Shown: in pieces, positions 12,016-24,800 of the stretch
Layout: every line of letters starts with the position of its first letter
Position numbering within the stretch: position 1 is the stretch's first letter
Made by a program: the position numbers and the translations under genes
Notes under the pieces: model-generated
What the model saw: only the letters and a program-made list of their open reading frames with translations
Told to the model about the DNA's origin: nothing
Databases searched by the model: none
Assembly (NCBI GenBank): GCA_016801885.1
Contig: CM028897.1
Span: 15,996,501 to 16,060,500, forward strand
Source of the DNA: Toxotes chatareus
Taxonomy: Eukaryota > Chordata > Actinopteri > Toxotidae
Reading direction: 5' to 3'
DNA length: 64,000 bases

Positions 12016-15000
12016 TGCTTTACACACACACACACACACACATCCCTGCCCTTTACTCAGCTCTGTAAACATAATCTCTTAGGAGCTCCCATGGGTGTCA
12101 TCCACCTTTCTTCTCTCTTTGACCCCTTTTCACCTCACTCTTGACAAAAATACACTCATCACCAGCTTTCAATTGAGCGTGCAACAATAGTGTGTGCCTG
12201 TGTGAGAGTGTGTATGGATGTGTGTGCAACAGGAAAAGACATTTGCCAGGAGTTTTGAGCAGTAAGTTATGTTTTAAACAATTGAAAAGCAATGACCTTG
12301 CACTTCTTTGTGGAAAGCTCACACCAGGCCATGAACCAGCCCTCTGTCACAGATTTATAAATGACATTTGTTGTTTGGTTTGATTGTACAGATATTTGAA
12401 TGTTACAATTTAACATGCATGGTATCAATATAGGCAACCCATCAGACCTTCTTTGTGGCAATAAAAAAGGTAAGACGCTTTTATGACTTTTCCAAAATGT
12501 AATAAAATGTCAGTGCATATGAAATGATTCTTTTTTAATCTTAAGCTTCACTGCAATTCATTTTCACCAAGGCCCTTGTGAAATGAAAAACTACAGCACT
12601 TCTCAGCACGTTCTCATGACTTCATCTCGCTGTGCAGCGAAATCCAGTGATCAAGGTACGTCTGCAGATTCACTTCTACCTGATGGAGGAACGATTACTG
12701 CTGGAACCAGCTGCTGCGTCCTGATAGTGGAAAAAACATAGCAAAGATATTCTTCAGGGTGAAAACAGTGGCCAGCGATCCTTCAGACTGAAGCCCAAAA
12801 GATCAAGCTGAAGATCTGCGATGCAGCTTTGGCAATCAGAAAACTTTTGTTGCCCAAGCCAGAAGTGAATTTCCTGTGACAGATGGGAAATGAGTGAAAA
12901 AGAAAAGAAAGAGAGGCTGAAATGACTGAGGGATGAGATAAAAGGGAAGAGGGTGCAAGGTGGACACAGGAGAGGAGGCTGAAGAGAAAAGTATGTCAAC
13001 TCTGAGCAAGGGCGAAGGGGAGGCGAGGGGAGAGAAGGAGGTATGAAGAGAGGAGGAGGAGCGGACACTGAAAACAAACATGAGAAATGGAGGAATTATT
13101 CGCTGGGAATCTGGGAGGACGAGCAGCTCCTGTTGACAACAGCTGCAAAGCATCAGACGCTCGCTGACAAGCAGAGAATGTGAGGGCAAGGAAAACAAAA
13201 CCAGAGGACAGTGATTAAAAAAGAGGCAGAGAACAGTAACAGGAAATCAGACACCATAAACTATCGTATCATTATTGTGCATTTAATATACGGTAGGAAT
13301 GCAGAGAAGTGATAGAGATATAACAGAGAAACAACAATGAGATCCAACGTGGATAAAAGAAGGCACGCAGACCAAAACATTCAAGCCCCTGGGTATGAAA
13401 AGAGGAAAGAGGGGGAGGTAGAGAGGAAGGTGAACTAATCAAACAGGATGAGGAGTCTCTGAGACAGAAAAAGGTTTTCTGCACAGGAAAAGACTTTCTC
13501 AGAAATCAGAGGTCACAAATCAGCAGCCAAGAAGCTGAAACTCATTTAGTATTCAACAGCTTTCTATGACTGCTATCACTCAGACCATCCAGTATAAACG
13601 TATTTTAAAAACTCAGGTATGAATCTAACCCGAAGGTGATTCACCCGGAGCGTCACACCATAAAGAGTGACGCTCACGGTTTGGATGTGTTCTCTTTTTG
13701 TTTTGTGAGTCTTGACCCTTGTTCTAGGGCACAGATCCAGGTTAGACTCCTGTTCACATGAGACCCAGATGTGCATTTGGAGAACATTTTTCAGGAAGTG
13801 GGACGGATCAGTCAAAGTGTTGGGGTCCTGGGGGGGTGTGGGGGTGTGTTGTGATGAGGTTGATATATGCAGGGTCTAGTTAAGGGGCTGTGTCTTTGTC
13901 TGGACTGCACTCCTGTTTTTGTGGACTCTGAGCTGCCAGGATGCAGCACAGCACAGGAGTGTTGGCCCAGAGACAATGGAGCATTGTCATGTCAGTCCTC
14001 AGTGCTTTCTAGGCTGCAATAAAAACCAAAACACAAGCGTGAACACACAGACACACACTGAAACATTTATTTCTGACGGTCACTGAACAGTGACTGTTCA
14101 CCTTTGTGTTTAAAAGTCTGGTCTAAATCTAAGAGTCGGATGTTTTTCACAAGGTGACTGATGGTCCAGAATGGAACGTGGTTTGCCATCAGCTCTACAT
14201 GTTGTTTACTTCTTCTTGAATATTTCTCTGGAAACTTAAGTCTTAAAGGAATACTTCACCAAACATCTATCTATTAATTATCAATTACACCCTTATATAT
14301 CCCATCAACATCCATAAGAATATGGATCAATATGAATCAACGTATTCCTGAGGTGATTTCACTGAAACATCATGTTACCGCAACATAAAGACTGTTTGCT
14401 GAACAATCTACTTTACATTAAGGATGTCACTTCTGTGAATCCAAGGTTACATGTCTAATCGCTACATGTCTAAGCTGCATGGTGGGGAGACAGATGATGT
14501 CTGTGAGAGACGGTGAGCACAGAAACCAGCCATTGTACTTCCAGACACACTGTATACATGGTGAGAGCAGATGCTGATGCTTCCTGTAATCTTAATAAAA
14601 AACGACAACTCACATCTCCAAATTCCTGTAATACTTTTGTTAAAATGTGTGACTGTTGGATGACCTTGAAATTTATTCTGATTACAGACACACACATTGT
14701 TGTGCAAAGCTTGAAATAGAACATGAGTGTCTTACCACACTGATGCTCTCTTATTTTATTGTTATCATTCCCCAGAGGACTGGTTTTCCTGCTGGTGTTG
14801 GTTCGTTGATGCCAGTTAAAAAGGGAATTCCTAAAACCCAGGCAATGTGTAGCCAGCATCAGGTGAGACGTCAGACCAATTCAAATTAAAAATGTGGATG
14901 CGCTCACAAACACAGTACATGTGCTGAAATGCGAGCTTAAATGTACACACAGAAATACACGGGAATACACAGGAGTGTGGGCTTGTTTTGCTTATCGTGA

Positions 15001-16990
15001 CTGCTCAATTACTATATACGTAACCCTGTTCCTGTTCTCGGGCAACTTTTAGTATGTGGTTAGCAATAGATGCATTTTTAAAACTGTTTGTGTATCTGGA
15101 AATTGATGTGCAGTGGTTGGTGAAGCTGTCTATGTCTGCAGTTCAAGTGTGTGGTGGAGCTCAGATTTAGACAGCTCTGCTACACCCTGTAATTCAAACA
15201 TCAACTCAAACCTCACTCTTCTGGAAAGAGAGTGACAGGAAGGGGGAGCTGGCCCGGGGCGTCACTTTTCACTGGCACCACAAAGTCGCGTGTGTGTGTG
15301 TGCACATTTGTCTGTGTAGGTGTATCTAAATGCGAAAAAAAAAAAAAAAAAAAACAGTATAATGACCAGTATAATGAGCCAATCAACAGGTCCTACTTAG
15401 GGTGTCAAAGTGTGAGGAAAAGGGCACCAATCACTGTGAAACCTTGTCTGGACTGAAATGCTTTTTTTGTACTTCAACAATGTATGTTTATGGTTCATGC
15501 TTGGGAAATTTAAAACTGAAAAAGTGTAAAATACTGAGTCCCGGCTCTAAAACAAAGACATCTCCCCACCGCACTTGGGAAGCCTGGACCAAGAGATAAT
15601 ATACAGTGTAGTGATTTGAAATCGACTTTTTGTCCCTTTGGCTCTGTGAGATCTGCATGGCTACATGACGTTTTTCAAACTCATTCAGTAAAAAATAAAT
15701 ACTCCCTAAAGTGGCCTCTGGTCTAAATTGTTTTTCCAAGCTTCTTGTTTTCTTCTTCAAGAACTTTTTTTCACTCTGACCCACTAGTGTTATTGATGTT
15801 GATTCCATGTTAAACAGGAAATTGCATGGTATTACTGTGGGATAGTTACAAGATCTCATTAAGCTACACTGGTGCTGCCATATGTGACACAGTTGCAGAG
15901 CTGGGAATGAGAGGACATACCGCATTAACTGCACAGACCATAAGTGGCTTTCTTGGTCGAGGTAAATGTATCGGCACAGCACAGAACGCCTTGGAAAGAT
16001 TTCTTCTTTTTTACAAATGGAAGGGTTAGCACACACTGTACATCTCATTGGTGCCTGTTATTGTTTCCTCACTTATAATCTCAATTTTGTTATAAAGAGT
16101 CGAGGGTATCTTGAGTACCACCAGCCTGATCAATGCTGAGAGATGCTGTCACAGTATCCCGCCTACAAAGGAAGCATAAATCACAAGTCAAGATTTAAAT
16201 CTGTCTCAATTACTGATACCCCCCATGCCTCTCTTTCTCTGCCTCTGTTTTTCAGAAAAAAAAAGTCAGAAAAGACACATTCTTCACGGACACAAAGAGG
16301 CGATTCTCTGCAGCCGCCAGGCTTGAGTCATAGATGGAGCCATGGGGGGTCAGCTGCTGGGTGAAGAGCCAGGCCTGTTGTGTGCTGGGCAGGAGTGGAG
16401 CGCAACAAAGAACTGAAACTCACAGACACTGGTGCTGTGCATTGCTGAACAGTCATACATGAAGGTGCAGTCAAATTAATTCAGCCATCTCATTTCAGCT
16501 TGTGCTGAAGCTTTCACACATTTTCTCCAGCGCTCTGTGTAACTGTCACTTATAACCGAGTTCCTGTTACCTTAAAGCTGCAGGTCAAACAAAACAGCTG
16601 CAAAACTGCCCTCTGCTAAGTGTTGTTCAAGACAAATCTTTCAGCTACATCTCCATGGCCCATGGTAGTCAGGAGATGTGAGTATCTACCCCATACAGCA
16701 AGAAGTGCTCATCAACAGTGTTGTCTTGTTTTTTCAAAAAGATGCTGAAAACATCACATGCTCATACAAATATCAACTTACAGAACAAAAAAATTAAAAA
16801 ATGAGAGCAAGATTTAAAAATGGTGCACGGTGCACAGGGAATTCTGCACGGTCTATTTCTGTCTGCCTGAGCTGTCACGATATCGCGCATTCCAGTATGA
16901 GCAAACTGTGGGGTCCAGTGCTGCCGTCAATGGCTCCTCTGTGTCGCTGTCACCTCAGAAACAAAAGGAATGCTCATCCACAGACACAGA

Positions 16991-17013
16991 CCCCCCCCCC
17001 CCCCCCCCGCCCC
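16991..17013. repeat. poly-C tract
   Basis: Eighteen consecutive C, one G, then four C. Its reverse complement is an uninterrupted G run capable of G-quadruplex formation and is prone to length error. Confidence 0.9.
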
Positions 17014-18459
17014 AAGACCAAGGTCTGGACAGACTGTCGGAGGAAGGATTGCTCTGTCTGAAGAAGAAGCAGAAAGTAAACAACAGACACTGAAGCACAG
17101 AGTAGAAGAAAAAAAAACTGAGGCAGAACAGAGTGAAGAAAAATGTGAGCAAGATGAAGACAAGAAGGCAAGACGTGGGCTGATGAGTTCATAACTAAAC
17201 ACAAAACACAAGATAAGATGAAAATACAAAGAGGGAATATAATTATTTATTTGACCTACTCTATTTCCTGTTTGTAAAGTTTGACTTTTAAAATAAATAA
17301 CCAGATCTACAGATAAAAGTAATCATCTCCCCACACGTGGGTTCTTAACAAATCACACAAGCTGCTCAACTAATTTTGCCGGACTTTTGTGACATGTATA
17401 CAACTACACATCCTTCGGTGAGCACGTAAAACAAAATGATGTCACTAATACTATCTGTGTACACCTTACCACTTACTGGGTGTAGCCACGGCCTTCTACA
17501 AAGTCTGTATTTGTCTGTACATTAGAAACTAGCAGGTTTACTCAGAGAACGTCCGCTCTAGAGTATTTGCTTAACTATGTTTCCTGTGGTGTAACGGCTA
17601 GATGAGTGTATAATATGGTATCTTCTCTATCTACAATAACCCACACTGCCTCTCAGCAGCAACACAGAAACTCTGAGCAGGAGGCCTGTTCAGTTCAGAG
17701 GAGGCCCAGAGACAGAGAGCAGCCTGACACTTCCTGTCCACATGCCAAGAAAAAGAAATTTTTCTGCCGCGCACCCCATATTTCCTGTCTGCCTTCCTGC
17801 TGCGCCACACTCCAAACTGGAGGATGAGAAGTTACTTATATATCTATCCACTTGGTTGATCACTTAAAATCTTTGATATATTTATGCTATATTTATTATA
17901 AATATAGATGTTTTATAAGCATAGATTGGTTACAGTATCTGCTATAATGTACATAATGTACTATATGTGCTAATGTACTATAATGTACAGGCTGAGTCAG
18001 CTGTTCCACATATCTACCCTAAATGCTCTAATGTGGGAAGTGCAAGAGACAGCACAATCATCGTACTACCAAAATAATATTAGGGGGAAAAAGTGGCGAT
18101 GAAACTCTGTATCATTGTGTTTACATAGACCTGATCAGTCAGGTTTCCCTTCGGTGACTAACCTGCTCAGCTTCAGGGCACAAAGCTGTCCGTCCCACAG
18201 CTTCATAAGTTGATCAGTAATTTTTCGCTTGGTCGCAGTGAAGCACCTGGAAGATGAGTCACAGAGTAAATGAGTCATATTTTCTTACGGGGCCTTTCTG
18301 TGACGAACCTTCATTACAAAACTCACAATTTAACGAGTCACTGTCCTGTATGAGGTGAGGATACCTTTTTAATAGTTCAACAGACGTTCAGCAATGTTAA
18401 CTGTATTATGGCTATAATGCTGAGACTGTGGGCGACAGCTTGATGAGTGGACAATCACT

Positions 18460-18826
18460 GGCTCGAAGCGCCATCTAGTGCTTAGGGACTCTGCTACACC
18501 GACATTAAAATCGATCACAGCTTTCTGTCGACCGCTTATGGAGGAAATCCTCTTGTGTCTCTTGGTGTTAAGTGGGTGTTTGATTGTGCTCCTTGGTTCT
18601 TGGCTTCCGATTGGCTGCACGGGAGCTGAGCGCGCCCAGGTGTGCGTAAAAGTAGGACCTGTGCGCTCCGCGGGATCTCAGTCAGGTGGCGCCCACGCAC
18701 ACTCTGACTTCACTCCACAGTTTCGCTCGTGACTCTTCTTTGGACTCGGGTGGGATGTGGAAGACGTGATTACACTGTCATTTTACTTTATCTCGTCCTC
18801 AAAGCAGATTCACGCAGGCTGAAGAC
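18460..18826 (+). promoter_or_regulatory. card10 promoter and 5'UTR region
   Basis: GC content rises upstream of the card10 start codon. An inverted CCAAT box (ATTGG at 18610-18614) is followed by a GCGCGCCC segment, and no TATA box is clear. Two perfect AP-1 sites (TGAGTCA at 18255-18261 and 18271-18277) lie just upstream of this span, and a CTCF-like core on the minus strand lies at 18469-18481. The transcription start is probably around 18650-18720. Confidence 0.5.
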
Positions 18827-21800
18827 ATGAGTGGTAAGTCAACATTTTGAGATTTCAGTAGCCTAGTTAGGGCGCGGTCATTGTCATTGGGTAGGAACTG
18901 ACAGACTCCCAGCTGTTATAATAATCAGTCACCGTGTTACAGCGCATTATATGGCAGTAGGTTTGTGCTGTAGACTACTGCTGGTGTTGTTATCAGTACT
19001 GGGTCCTGGTTCCGGTCTGTCAACAAATGAAGTCTACTAGCTCCGAAACTCGATTTAAAATTCACATTTCATACAGTAAATAGTAACGCTATGTACAATC
19101 CTCAGACACTTGTATTGTAATATGATGTCCACTGTAGTGCATGTATTGTTATTAGTAATATTATCTCATATTTTTCAAAGCCACACTCAAAACTTTCCAA
19201 ACTTTAACATGAAATTTAAACATGGCCTTTTAGACAGAAAAGACCTGACACACATCACATACATCTGTGGGAAATGACATGTGATTGTGTTGTATTTCCA
19301 GAACGTGTGAGGATGAGAATATTAACAAACAATGGATGTAATTTAATAAAACCTATCTATTGAAATGGACTTGGAAGCTTCTGATGAACAGGCTTTGTCA
19401 TTTGTGTTCTTGTTGGAAAATATTGGAATATATTATCAGCAGATAGCACGTGTAGTTTTGTATCATTATTTGTTTTTTTTTAATTTAATGATCTCCTCTA
19501 AATGGAAAGCAGGTTTTCATTTTGCAGTGCGCATTAACTTGCAGAAGTGGGGAAGTGTTTTCTAATACTTTGAGTGTAAGGTGGAAGAGTTAAGTGGCAG
19601 TCACATCAGAACAATGTTTCAATAGACTGTTTATGGGTGATGACCGAGATTCCAGAGCATCAGAACCTGCCTCAACCTGCCCTTTCAGCTCAGAGAGCTC
19701 TGAGCAGCTGCACAGAGCCGCCGACAGCCGCTCTCAATAGTGGTGAATAACCTGAATGGGTAACAACAATGAGACACTTGAGGGTGAATACTTACAGGGC
19801 CATTTTCATGAATGAGTAATCTGTTGCCTTTTTATTTTATCCAGTAAATGTCATAAAGACAAATGCTGAACACTAGCTAGAGCCCAGAGTGATGTCTTTA
19901 TAGCCTATATATACTTTACATACAGAAAACGAACATGATAAAATGAGACAAAACACATAGTGCTCTGCATTTCAGATGCAGTGAATTTAGCAAAACACTG
20001 GTGACCTGAATCCTTTGACCTGAGATTATAGCAAACTCACTACACTGTTAAACCAACGGTGAGACGGGATTCTGCCTGGAGTTCAGCAGTTGTTGTTATA
20101 GTGTGCCTTATTCAGCAGTCAGGCATGCCTGATAAGGGAGTCATCAGTTCTGTGTTTATTATTACAATTAAATGTATATGAAAATAACTTATTTTTAGCC
20201 TGACTATGTATGTGGCTGGTTTTTAACCAGCTCCCGTAGTGGCAGCTTTATTCACTTTCTCTCTGTGCCTCCTCCAGTGTGAAGTGAATGGGGCTGAGAA
20301 AGCCTTTGTCTGCGGTTCACTGCTGTGTTTTTAGGAGTGCGATATGAGTCATGCCAATATTTTCATTCCTGTGCTCTGACACGCTGCCCCGCAAAGGGTC
20401 TTTCCCACTAGTTTACGACCCTCATAACAACTGACCCTTTGCCCTACAACAATTAAACAGTCTAAAACTATTTCTGCTGTTATATTAATAGAACAAAATA
20501 TACATTCTTGTTCATTCATGCAAATATCTAATGGCTTTTACCTACTTAAGGTGTCCTTGTATGTGAGATTTAGCACCATATCTGCTGTCTGTAAGGCAAA
20601 TGGCTTCAAGGTAAATGTTCACCTGTCAGACTTAGATTTTGTATGGGGCAAACCATCCGCAGGAAGCTGTGGAAGATTTCCCGTAAGGAGGGCCATCTCT
20701 CTCCTTTGTCATGCAGCGAATCAGCTTAGTAATATGGCCGTTCGGTGCAACAAAACAAGCAAAGTTTCCTTAATTCTGAAATAGGGGAGCCTCACGTTTG
20801 CCTCTGATGTCTCATCTTTCCATTAAAAAGTGGACAGACTGTGATGAGGTAACATGCTGAAATTACCAGCGTTTGATGGCTGACAATTGCAGAGAGACAG
20901 ATAAGCATAGTCAGACAAAAACAAATTCCAATGGAAGTCTCCATGGGGGAGAAAATATTTAGTCTAGGTCTAGATATAAGATATTTCTGGAAATCTGGCC
21001 CGTAGGGTTGAAAAGTGAAAGACGGTCCACGGTAACAAATGCAAGTCAAGTCATCTTATTTTTTTTCAGGACATCCCATCACTTTCCTATAATCTCCTGA
21101 CTCTATTGTCTTGAACTGAAAAGTTTCCCGTCTCTTACAGGTGTCACAGTTTGGGCAGAGGATGGGGACATATCCCCAGAGGAGGCTCAGGCTTCTCCTG
21201 CCTGGACAGAGGAGCGCTGTGAGGAGCTGTGGGATCGTGTGGAAGGAGTTCGACACAAGCTCACGCGCATCCTGAACCCGGCTAAACTCACACCGTATCT
21301 GCGGCAGTGCAAAGTCATCGACGAACAGGATGAAGATGAGGTGCTCAACTCCACGCAATACCCCCTGCGCATCAGCAAGGCTGGTGAGAGGAAGGACTGA
21401 AAACATCAGTAACGTAACATAGTGTCATCAGTCTTTCGGCAAAATTGAACACCTCGTGTAAAATCATCAGGCTGAATGAGGCAAAGAAAGGAACAGGTTT
21501 TGCCACTGTTCTAAAAACAATGTCATGTCGGTTACTGTAGTTTGTCTGACATGGTCAGTAGTTGCAGCAGCAGTGGCTGTGACACATGAACGCCATCAAG
21601 GTACCTAAGTTACTTCCCTGAGCCATAACTCAGTTCATATCTGAACACACAGGTATAATGCACATAATGTCATTATCTGTGATGCTAGTTATAAATAAAC
21701 ATCCATAAAGCAGTTTAGAAATCATAGAAAAAGAACTTGCCTTTGAATGATCACATTTTTAGGTTTTCTTCAGTACCACAGTAATCCACTGACAGTTGTC

Positions 21801-24800
21801 TGTACGTCCATGTACATGTATCAATCAGGAATAGCTAGTAGCTAATTTGGCGGACTCCTTTATGATGTAAGTGATAGGAAACACAGGAAGAAAGAGAGAC
21901 TGACAACATGTCCCGAGGGCCAGATTTACAGACGTTGTATATTCAGTCGGAGACTAAATATTTTTTCCCATGGAGAATTCTGTTGTAATTTGTTTTTGTC
22001 TGTATCTCTGCAACTATCAGCCCACTAAATGGGTCATTTCAGCAGTTCAGTTATTTCCATGATGGTCTTTGCTAAGATAAACTGTTATAGTTTCCCAGAA
22101 GAAAGAAAACTAATCGATAATCATGCAAGATTAAGAACAGTATACGTGGTGTGGTATCTCCCAGAGAAGGCACATGATGTGTGAATGATTGTGCAGTAGG
22201 TTGTCAGAGAGGAACATGCGGTAAGGGTAAATGCTGCGGTAAGAGAAACAGGCAGGAACCAAGGAGGGAGTAAGATGAAAGACGTCGCTAAGTAAAGGGG
22301 AGTGTAAACGCAGACAGAGAAGGAAGAATGAGAAGTGAAAGAAGATAAAGATGAAGGGGAGATGTCGCAAGAAGAGACAGGATGAGAAATGAGCACCTGG
22401 TCCAACACCAAGTAAATATCGCTGTTGTTTCATGGCCAGTGAGTTAGCTCATGTTCATGTTTGAAATACCTACATCACTACAGGGGTAATTGGCGCTCAC
22501 ATGAAAGAGGTAGCATTTTTGTGGTTAGTTTCAGCTGTGATAGTTTACAGTACCAAAACGCTGACATGAGCTTGCATCAGTCAATTGCTTTTCTCTATAA
22601 CATAGTCACTTTTGAAGACAGTGTGTCTGGGATAGCGAGAGTACAATTTTTTTTTTCTTTTCTGAACACGTTTTTGTCTTCCGTTGGAACAGGACGTTTG
22701 CTGGACATTCTGCATGGTCAGGGCCAGCGAGGTCTTCAGGCCTTCATGGAATCGCTAGAGTTTTACCACCCGGAGCAGTACACACAGCTGACTGGACAGC
22801 AGCCCACGCAGCGATGCTCCCTCATACTCGGTGAGTGGTGACCTGAGAGGATGGCAAAGGTGCAGACTCAAGTCACACAATACAGACATGTCAAAATCAA
22901 TTGTGGTTCAACAAAAAGAAAAGAGAATTGCATGACATGACAACACAATTTTGATTTAGTTTGAAAAAGACAGTCTTGCTTCTGTTTGTTGGGCACTTGC
23001 AAGGAAAGTTGTGTGAATGGTTCTTTGCTGGCACATAGTGAATACACTGTTACACAGCTAGCAAACAGAACTGAGATACAGACACTTAACCAGTGCCTTA
23101 GAGCTGACTTTAAGAGCCAGAAAATCACTGTTCAGTGTGATATAGTCGCAAAGTGCATTCTATAAAACTGAGCACACAATTCTTTGACCGAAGGATATCT
23201 TAAACAAACACAATGTAATGAAAGGCTGTGGCGCTAATGGTCTCTGAGCTACTGTGGGAACTGGAGAGACACAAGTAAACTGACTGAAACTGTTTTCCTG
23301 CTGGTAGATTTTGACCCGTGCAGCATCTCTGCTTTCTCAAAGGAGGCATAAAATGTTTCAGTTTGCCCAAAGTGACAAGTGCATACCAGTCAGTAGTCAC
23401 TTAGGAGTCAGATATATAATCGTACTCATAATCACATATAATCAAACACCAACTTTGTCTGCTCTCGCATTAAAAGTGTCTCTTGCTTGTGAATTTACTA
23501 TCTCCACAAGGTAACCAGTAGCTCATGACCTTTTAACCTCATCCTGTCTTTCTCCCCAGATGAGGAAGGTCCAGAGGGTTTGACCCAGTTTCTGCTTCTG
23601 GAAGTGCGTAAACTGAGGGAGCAGCTTCGAAATAGCCGCCTGTGCGAGCGGCGCCTGTCTCAGCGCTGCCGGATGGCGGAGGAGGATCGCAGCCGCGCTG
23701 AGCGTAAAGCGCAGGAGTTACGTCACGACAGACTGCAGCTTGAGAGGTTTGTCTGACTCTTCTTGGTAGTTTTCTTTGTTCCTCTAAGTTCGAATTTTGC
23801 TATTTCCACTTGGAGAAGGATGTGAAAAGAAAACCTTGTCTCAGAGAGTGCATGAAAAATGTCAATTAAGAGACTGTGTGAATGTACATATTTACAATAA
23901 TGTTCTTTCATTAGCTTCAGTACAGTTAATCCGTCTATTATTTCTTCTGTCTTTTTAACCTATGTTTACTCTGTGTTACACCAAAATGAATCAATGAGAA
24001 ATAGTAAGAATGTGTCCCCTGGATTATTGTTGATCACAAGGCTGCGTCAGGACTGGGAGTCGGCCAGCCGAGAGCTGGGAAAGCTGAAGGACAGACACCT
24101 GGAGCAGGCTGTAAAGTACTCCAGGGCCTTGGAGGAGCAAAGCAAAGCCTCCGCCCGAGAGAGGGAACTACTGAGGCAGGTGGGTCGGTTTGGAGCAGCA
24201 TGGGTAAAAACAGAAACTGAACAGAAGATTCCATTATGTTTTTTATCTTATGTTTAAACTTCATTAGCTCAGAAGAGTAACAGGGAGTGTATGTTTGTTT
24301 TTTTTTAATCTCATTTCAAACTCAATAAACTATAGACAGATATTGATACCTAGGAACTGTCTAACACAACCACAGTCTTTTCGTGGGAATCTTCCCTGAA
24401 GCAGTTGGAGGCCCCTCAGTGTAAATAGGGAAGTGAGAAGATGAGTCCTTCCCTTTCCACCACCGCATTTCTCAGATGATGCGCAGAGACTAAAAGCAGT
24501 TGTATACTTGCTGCAGAAATGGCGAGTTTGCAAGTGTGAGTGATTAAATAGTGATCTCCTTATTATAAGTCCCCCAGCTTGTTTCCACCTGTTGCACTAA
24601 ACGTTATGGTGCTGTTTTAGCTGCTCTGTGGGGACCAGAACTTTCTGTTTCACACATGGGTGTATTTGTTGCAAAATAATTTCACATGGAGAGACGGTGG
24701 GAGCTATCTTTATAATATTTTTTATGTTTTGGCAGACTGAAGGTGAGAAGAAAAGAAATGTTTAGTTTCATGGCATGATAAGGTATGGTAAATAATGGTG

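Larger units (their letters stand above)
11301..18600. other. intergenic region between cdc42ep1 and card10
   Basis: No protein-coding exon could be supported. It holds a 20-A run (15335-15354), an 18-C run (16991-17008), GT/CA repeats and AT-rich stretches (17860-17990). The longest open frame (minus strand 15488-16048, 186 codons) has no recognisable domain and is rich in Ser, Cys and Phe like random translation. Confidence 0.6.

Noticed and set aside
15488..16048. 186-codon minus-strand open frame
   Set aside because: No recognisable domain, no splice or promoter context, and composition typical of translated non-coding DNA. It could be an unrecognised repeat fragment.
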